DNA of 13,381 nucleotides, taken from positions 1 to 13,381 of the forward strand of contig JAPLDV010000535.1 of the NCBI GenBank assembly GCA_026391235.1, given 5' to 3'. The notes below the pieces were generated by a model, which searched no databases, was not told where the DNA came from, and saw only the letters and a program-made list of their open reading frames with translations. The first letter of the stretch is position 1. Each line of letters opens with the position of its first letter. The translations under genes were made by a program, and so were the position numbers. Positions 9,380 to 13,381 of the stretch are shown here, one piece after another. Source of the DNA: Bacteroidia bacterium (GTDB lineage Bacteria; Bacteroidota; Bacteroidia; Bacteroidales; UBA12481).

Positions 9380-9483
9380 CCCTCGCCCATCTGTTTCGAT
9401 TGGGTTAAATTGAAAAGTTGGTTATTATTGAAATTTATGGCTGCTCCGGAAATTGATAAAAATCTTTTGAAAAGCAACTGCAT
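9340..9483 (-). other. 47-codon open frame next to the palindrome, possibly a gene remnant
   Basis: An ATG at 9481-9483 opens a 47-residue frame (MQLLFKRFLSISGAAINFNN near the start, NLTQSKQMGEGEYIMGMEP near the end, then CNCY and a stop). It overlaps the 5' end of the ATPase remnant in another frame and starts 10 bases from the outer end of the 9493-9535 inverted repeat. Composition is protein-like, but I know no family. It may be the damaged 5' end of the neighbouring ATPase remnant or chance. Confidence 0.2.
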
Positions 9484-9492
9484 AATTAAATC

Positions 9493-9535
9493 AATTTATG
9501 TAATATTGCAATTTGAATGCAATATTACATAAATT
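9493..9535. repeat. Perfect 18-bp inverted repeat abutting the ATPase start codon
   Basis: AATTTATGTAATATTGCA (9493-9510) is the exact reverse complement of TGCAATATTACATAAATT (9518-9535), with a 7-base spacer ATTTGAA. The right arm ends at the base before the ATG of the ATPase gene (9536). On the other side it lies 9 bases from the ATG of the small frame at 9483. It lacks the T-tract of a terminator. Plausible roles are an operator for a dimeric regulator (including self-regulation) or an mRNA hairpin that controls initiation. Confidence 0.85.
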
Positions 9536-10696
9536 ATGGAGCTCATAAAACGAACACTGGAAGCACAGGTAACGAGACTTATGACCCTATTCCCGGTTAT
9601 TACCATCACCGGTCCCAGGCAATCGGGAAAGACAACCCTGGCAAAAACCATCGCAAAAGACTACCAGTATATTTCATTTGAGAATCCGGATATCAGGGAA
9701 AATGCAAAAAAGGATCCCCGGGGATTTCTCCGGCAATATCCCAACAAAGCTATTTTTGATGAAATTCAATTAGTTCCGGAACTGGTCTCCTATCTCCAGG
9801 AGATCATCGACCTGGAGAATGAGCCCGGAATGTATATTTTAACCGGGTCGCAGAACCTTGCGCTGCACGAACAGGTATCACAGTCCTTGGCCGGCCGGAC
9901 CGCTATGCTAAGGTTACTGCCTTTTGAAATTGCGGAATTGAATGATCAACCAGCGCAAAAGGAATGGGATTTCCCCCAATGGATCGTTAACGGCTTTTAC
10001 CCCAGGTTATATTATCAAAAAATACCGCCATCCGATTTTTATCCGGCCTATTTTGAAACCTATATACAGAGAGATGTCAGGCACATCCAGAATATTCACA
10101 ATCTCTCCGGTTTTATAACCTTTATCCGTTTGTGTGCCGGCCGGATCGGCCAATTGCTGGAACTTACTTCTCTCGCCAATGATGCAGGAGTATCAGTGAA
10201 TACGGCAAAAGGTTGGTTGTCGGTTCTGGAAGCCAGCTACATCATTTTCCTGCTGCAACCTTATTATAAAAACCTTAATCAGAGGGTAATAAAGTCTCCT
10301 AAACTTTACTTTTATGACACGGGACTGGCTTCCTGGCTGTTAAAGATTTCCGATCCTGATCAGTTGGAGTCACATTACCTGCGTGGCGGATTGTTTGAAA
10401 ACATGATCATTGCTGACCTATTAAAGCAATCCTGTCATCGGTTGCAGCAAGCCGACCTGTATTTCCTGAGAAACAGCAATGGAGTAGAAATTGATTGTGT
10501 AAGTGAATCTCCGAATGGGTTAGAGTTGATTGAAATAAAATCTGGCCGGACCTTTAACCAGGGCTTTCTGTCGGGCCTGACGAAATGGAGCAGGAATATT
10601 CCGGATCCATCGGTAAAAAAATCCTTAGTCTATGCCGGAAATGAAGAAACCTGGCAATCGGGTATCCAGGTTCGCAATTGGAAAAAGTACCTGTAA
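9536..10696 (+). CDS. AAA-family ATPase with DUF4143 domain
   Basis: A 386-residue full-length, cytoplasmic ATP-binding protein of the AAA_14/DUF4143 type. Walker A is GPRQSGKT (26-33), Walker B is KAIFDE (71-76), and the sensor segment is LTGSQN (102-107) followed by the family signature SQSLAGRTA (115-123). The DUF4143 region (about 170-335) includes YFETYIQRDVRHI and FYDTGLASWLL. Near the C-terminus come FEN (287-289), EID (318-320) and EIK (333-335), resembling a PD-(D/E)xK nuclease core. These proteins are very numerous in Bacteroidota, often as many paralogues per genome. Their physiological role is not established; defence or toxin-like roles have been suggested. The ATG directly follows an 18-bp inverted repeat. 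The gene is more AT-rich than the left side of the window and lies beside the remains of a second DUF4143 ATPase, which fits a gain-and-loss gene. Confidence 0.92.
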   Translation: MELIKRTLEAQVTRLMTLFPVITITGPRQSGKTTLAKTIAKDYQYISFENPDIRENAKKDPRGFLRQYPNKAIFDEIQLVPELVSYLQEIIDLENEPGMYILTGSQNLALHEQVSQSLAGRTAMLRLLPFEIAELNDQPAQKEWDFPQWIVNGFYPRLYYQKIPPSDFYPAYFETYIQRDVRHIQNIHNLSGFITFIRLCAGRIGQLLELTSLANDAGVSVNTAKGWLSVLEASYIIFLLQPYYKNLNQRVIKSPKLYFYDTGLASWLLKISDPDQLESHYLRGGLFENMIIADLLKQSCHRLQQADLYFLRNSNGVEIDCVSESPNGLELIEIKSGRTFNQGFLSGLTKWSRNIPDPSVKKSLVYAGNEETWQSGIQVRNWKKYL

Positions 10697-10730
10697 TTGT
10701 CGGGGAAATGAAGATGGCCTTTTTGTAAAA

Positions 10731-11315
10731 TCATGATACAAACAGCACGAAAAACAAAAATACAGGTATATTCTCCCTGTTAAGATTTGTCCTGATGAAT
10801 TTTAAGGCGTCTGTCAATTGATTTTCCACAGTTTTATGGCTGATCTTCAATTCTTCCGCAATTTCTTTTATGCTTAAGCCTTCGATTCTGCTTTTTATAA
10901 ATATGTCCCTACGTCGCTGCGGTAGTTGGTCAATAAGTTTGGTTATGTATTGATAAAGAGAATTATATGAAACTTGCTGAGCGGTTTGTACATCGGTATC
11001 ATCAATGAGTCCGGATTTAAAATAATCAGACAAATTAGCTTTGGTTCGGAAGTGTTTCCTGATTATATTGAAAGCTATTGTAAACAAAAAAGACTTAAAT
11101 GAGAGTCCCTCTTTCAGACCAACCCTTTTCTCCCAGATGATGGTAAAAACTTCCTGAACCAGTTCTTCAGCTTCCTCTTCTGATTTCAGATACCCAAATG
11201 CAAAGCGATACAACCTGCCACTATACTCCTTATATAAGGTATTAAATGCCAAAAGATTACCTCTTGATAAATTCCTTACTAAAAGTGACTCGTTTCTTAA
11301 TGCCACATATTGCAT
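10731..11315 (-). CDS. ECF-type RNA polymerase sigma-70 factor (Bacteroides family)
   Basis: A 194-residue ECF sigma factor. Region 2 covers about residues 25-95 (FNTLYKEYSGRLYRFAFGYL, then AEELVQEVFTIIWEKR). Region 4 covers about 130-180 (LPQRRRDIFIKSRIEGLSIK followed by EIAEELKISHKTVENQLTDA, the helix-turn-helix that contacts the -35 element). The C-terminus ends with a hydrophobic tail (IPVFLFFVLFVS) common in this Bacteroides expansion. Such factors usually pair with a FecR-type anti-sigma and SusC/SusD genes for nutrient uptake. Here nothing follows on the same strand within the window: the next gene is the convergent ATPase, 34 bases away. It therefore looks orphaned. The start at 11315 is preceded by a consensus TATCTTTG box about 49 bases upstream. 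Confidence 0.92.
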   Translation of the reverse strand: MQYVALRNESLLVRNLSRGNLLAFNTLYKEYSGRLYRFAFGYLKSEEEAEELVQEVFTIIWEKRVGLKEGLSFKSFLFTIAFNIIRKHFRTKANLSDYFKSGLIDDTDVQTAQQVSYNSLYQYITKLIDQLPQRRRDIFIKSRIEGLSIKEIAEELKISHKTVENQLTDALKFIRTNLNRENIPVFLFFVLFVS

Positions 11316-11351
11316 TTGCAGGTTTTTACTTTGGGTTACTCCATCTTCGTT

Positions 11352-12350
11352 TTAGCTGTAGTTCAAAGATAGCTTTTTTGTTAATCCAGATCCGTCTGGA
11401 AATAGTTTTCTTAGAAACCACAAAATAAAGTTGTCAGACCTGACAACGGAAGCAACTAGACCGGGACTGGTATCAATCGACAAGGTTTTCCAGCCATCTG
11501 CCAGCGGTTTTAATCCGAAAATGATTTCCGGCAGCAGGATTATAATTCGGAGAATACCACTTCTCTGCAATTCCCTTATCGAGTGGTACTTCTTTATCCG
11601 GGGCATCAACATTTTCATTTTCATGTTTTGGCGGTGATACTTTATCGGAGTGCGCGGTTTTGAGTTGAGATGACAAAAGGGTCGCCTGTGCTTTGAAATC
11701 GGGATGCGAAGCCAGACTTTCAAGCCCGGTCCAGAATTCAATAGGTGTACCACCCCAGGTGCTGTTGATTAAACCTATTGGCACCTTTTCCCATTCATGA
11801 ATATTTTTTGCAAAAAATAGGCGACAGCAGAAAAAAATGCTGCATTATCAGGTGTCGATATTTCCCATTGCGCAGGTAAAGTATTTGATAAAGGTATTAA
11901 ACTTCGCTTTTTTGGCATAGTAAAACACCTTATTTCCGGGATATTGGCGCTTCGTAATTCATAGCCGGAATTGAATGATTGCATTACCGTCCATTCCATG
12001 TTAGATTGTCCTGAGCAAAGCCAAACATCCCCAATCATTACATTTTTAAGGGAGAACACAGTATCTGAAAGAAATTTCATTTCAATAGGTCCGCCCGCTT
12101 CCTTTGCTGAGAATTCAACTTTCCAGTTCCCTGATTCATAAGGCTTTACCTTGCGCTTCTCTGAGATAAATTCAATCTCAAATGATTTTTTGGAAGAAGA
12201 TGTCCCCCATATTCTAATTGGCTTTTGCCTTTGCAATACCATGTTGTCACCAAAAAAAAATGACATTTGTATCTTGCCCTGTGATAGCCCGGTAGAATAC
12301 GAAAGAATGTAAAAAACAAAAAATATAAGTGATAATCCAAATTTTTTCAT
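11352..12350 (-). pseudogene. Sialate O-acetylesterase, frameshifted and truncated
   Basis: The start at 12350 gives a signal peptide (MKKFGLSLIFFVFYILS, cleaved near Ser23/Gln24). The family N-terminal domain follows (FFFGDNMVLQRQKPIRIWG), then the SGNH block I segment IGDVWLCSGQSNMEW with probable nucleophile Ser116. The frame is lost in the homopolymer runs at 11804-11817: the first frame ends in GKRCQ, while the correct reading continues as FAKNIHEWEKVPIGLINSTW then GGTPIEFWTGLESL in the adjacent frame. That frame stops at 11473. Yet another frame (down to 11352) keeps weak family-like sequence (GWKTLSIDTSPG, WFLRKLF, KKLSLNYS). The C-terminal half, with the YQGESN-type segment and the catalytic His, is absent. 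Intact enzymes (about 470-690 residues) remove O-acetyl groups from sialic acids or other sugars in the periplasm. It starts 43 bases after the beta-helix gene on the same strand, probably one former operon. Confidence 0.82.
11364..11371 (-). promoter_or_regulatory. Consensus -7 box for the ECF sigma factor
   Basis: The minus strand reads TATCTTTG, an exact match to TAnnTTTG. It would give a leader of about 40 bases ahead of the ATG at 11315. No good -33 TTTG is seen at the usual distance. The box coincides with the last recognisable codons (LSL) of the truncated esterase remnant. Confidence 0.5.
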
Positions 12351-12393
12351 TGTTTCATTTTATAATAGTCCCTTAAGCCATTTGCGAACCTTT

Positions 12394-13381
12394 TTATTTA
12401 ATTCTCCCTGCATTTAATTCAAAAGGCCTGAAACCTAATCCGATAGCAGGAGAATTTGGCAATAAGGCAAAGTCTCCGTTTACCACATCTTTAAAAAGGG
12501 GATCGGACTGGACACTATGAACCTCATTGCCGCATTTTCGTGCCAATGCGAAGTAAGCATCCGCAGCTTTTGGGTCCGCTGAATTAAAATATATGTTGCA
12601 ATCAGTGTTGATGTTGTCAATCGCATTGGCCATTATCTCCATGAAAACAAATGGCTGATTAGTCCGGGTTGCATAAAAAATATTATGCCTTATTACGGAT
12701 CCGGCACAAATCTTACTTGGGGCATTAGCGGCGTAATTCGGTTCCAGGGACAGCATTCCCCGTTCGACTCTGCCAGGTGGGAGAGCAACAATATTATTAA
12801 TGATGTGATTACAACCTTTTGAACATATACCTGTGCCATACGTCTGGAAACGGAGCACAACATTATTTTCTATTAATACGTCATTCTGGTCATCATCGCA
12901 TCGAAGTGCCTCCCCTCCTGCCAGTTGTGGGGTATCGTGTACATAATTACCCCTCATTATATTCCCCTTGCCGGCTCCCGAGATATAAATACCGTTACCA
13001 TCGTTCATTACCGTCATAATGTGATGTAAATCATTGTTTTCTATAATGTTTTGGCGTCCATGCAAGAATCTTTCACGCTCCACCCATGACTCCTTTCCGT
13101 TAAAATCCCCAACTTCATTCCAACGCACGGTCCGTGAACATTCCTGATGCCCTGCTTTAGCCCAGATAATTCTTCCGGTAACAGCAATAGCGGTATAAGG
13201 GACATCATGAATGGTATTATGACTAACTAAGTTTTGCCCGCTCTGCCACAGCCAGATTCCTAAAGAGTGGGTCCAGAGGCAGCCGATGTGATGGATGTAA
13301 TTATTGCTGATTATATTATTCTTATTTACATCTTTTGTGCCCGGACCATACCCGGCGAACAATATTCCCGTTCCGCCAAGG
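12394..13381 (-). CDS. Right-handed parallel beta-helix protein, 3' part only
   Basis: Partial gene: the reading frame is open to the right edge of the window, so the start and N-terminus are missing (at least 329 codons are present). The sequence is a run of beta-helix turns with the N-N-x-I-H-x-I/T pattern, for example NNIISNNYIHHIG, NLVSHNTIHDVPYTAIAVTG, NIIENNDLHHI, NIMRGNYVHDT and VLIENNVV. It ends with a common family tail (DPLFKDVVNGDFALLPNSPAIGLGF). Secreted carbohydrate-active enzymes with this fold include polysaccharide lyases and several glycoside hydrolase families (GH141 is one possibility). I cannot name the family or the catalytic residues from this part. The adjacent esterase remnant supports a role in degrading acetylated glycans. 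Confidence 0.85.
   Translation of the reverse strand, partial: LGGTGILFAGYGPGTKDVNKNNIISNNYIHHIGCLWTHSLGIWLWQSGQNLVSHNTIHDVPYTAIAVTGRIIWAKAGHQECSRTVRWNEVGDFNGKESWVERERFLHGRQNIIENNDLHHIMTVMNDGNGIYISGAGKGNIMRGNYVHDTPQLAGGEALRCDDDQNDVLIENNVVLRFQTYGTGICSKGCNHIINNIVALPPGRVERGMLSLEPNYAANAPSKICAGSVIRHNIFYATRTNQPFVFMEIMANAIDNINTDCNIYFNSADPKAADAYFALARKCGNEVHSVQSDPLFKDVVNGDFALLPNSPAIGLGFRPFELNAGRIK

Noticed and set aside
8973..9413. A 146-codon plus-strand frame
   Set aside because: It is antisense to the DUF4143 ATPase remnant, whose minus-strand sequence is clearly family-like.
9493..9535. Rho-independent terminator
   Set aside because: The hairpin is AT-rich, has no following T-tract and abuts a start codon.
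1..13381. CRISPR array, tRNA, rRNA, transposase or phage genes
   Set aside because: No regularly spaced repeats, cloverleaf, rRNA-like or transposase/phage protein sequence was seen.

Overview
The window looks like chromosomal DNA from a member of the Bacteroidota, probably an uncultured Bacteroidales-like organism. Four things point there: a periplasmic two-component propeller (Reg_prop/Y_Y_Y) sensor kinase, an ECF sigma factor of the Bacteroides type, a sialate O-acetylesterase next to a parallel beta-helix protein, and promoter boxes of the Bacteroidota form TAnnTTTG (7901-7908, 11364-11371). The left third reads as moderately GC-rich. From about 9.1 kb onward the DNA is clearly more AT-rich.

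Layout: 32-4461 (+) holds a 1253-residue sensor histidine kinase followed by a beta-phosphoglucomutase-like HAD phosphatase. A short CGCAGAG-type intergenic repeat (4474-4512) separates this pair from a convergent tricorn-like protease locus (4519-7492, -). That locus is split by an internal deletion plus frameshift. At 7.5-9.5 kb lies a degraded stretch: an unidentified broken gene (about 7616-7882, -), a promoter with a structured leader driving a small orphan gene (8004-8267, +), a broken Cache-domain lipoprotein (8303-8651, -) directly downstream of an intact ywbE-like gene (8662-8853, -), and the remains of a DUF4143-type ATPase (8951-9379, -).

A perfect 18-bp inverted repeat (9493-9535) ends exactly at the start codon of an intact AAA/DUF4143 ATPase (9536-10696, +). 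Convergent to it is an ECF sigma factor (10731-11315, -) with no anti-sigma gene beside it. Its likely promoter lies within the tail of a frameshifted, truncated sialate O-acetylesterase (11352-12350, -). Upstream of that is the C-terminal part of a secreted-type beta-helix protein that runs off the right edge (12394-13381, -).

The main theme is gene decay. At least four loci (protease, Cache lipoprotein, ATPase, esterase) keep recognisable family sequence on both sides of missing internal segments, with frame changes at or near the joins. This is either local genome erosion or a systematic assembly problem; reads would decide. I see no CRISPR array, tRNA, rRNA, transposase or phage gene, and no convincing new multi-gene system. 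The strongest unexplained structure is the palindrome abutting the ATPase start codon.
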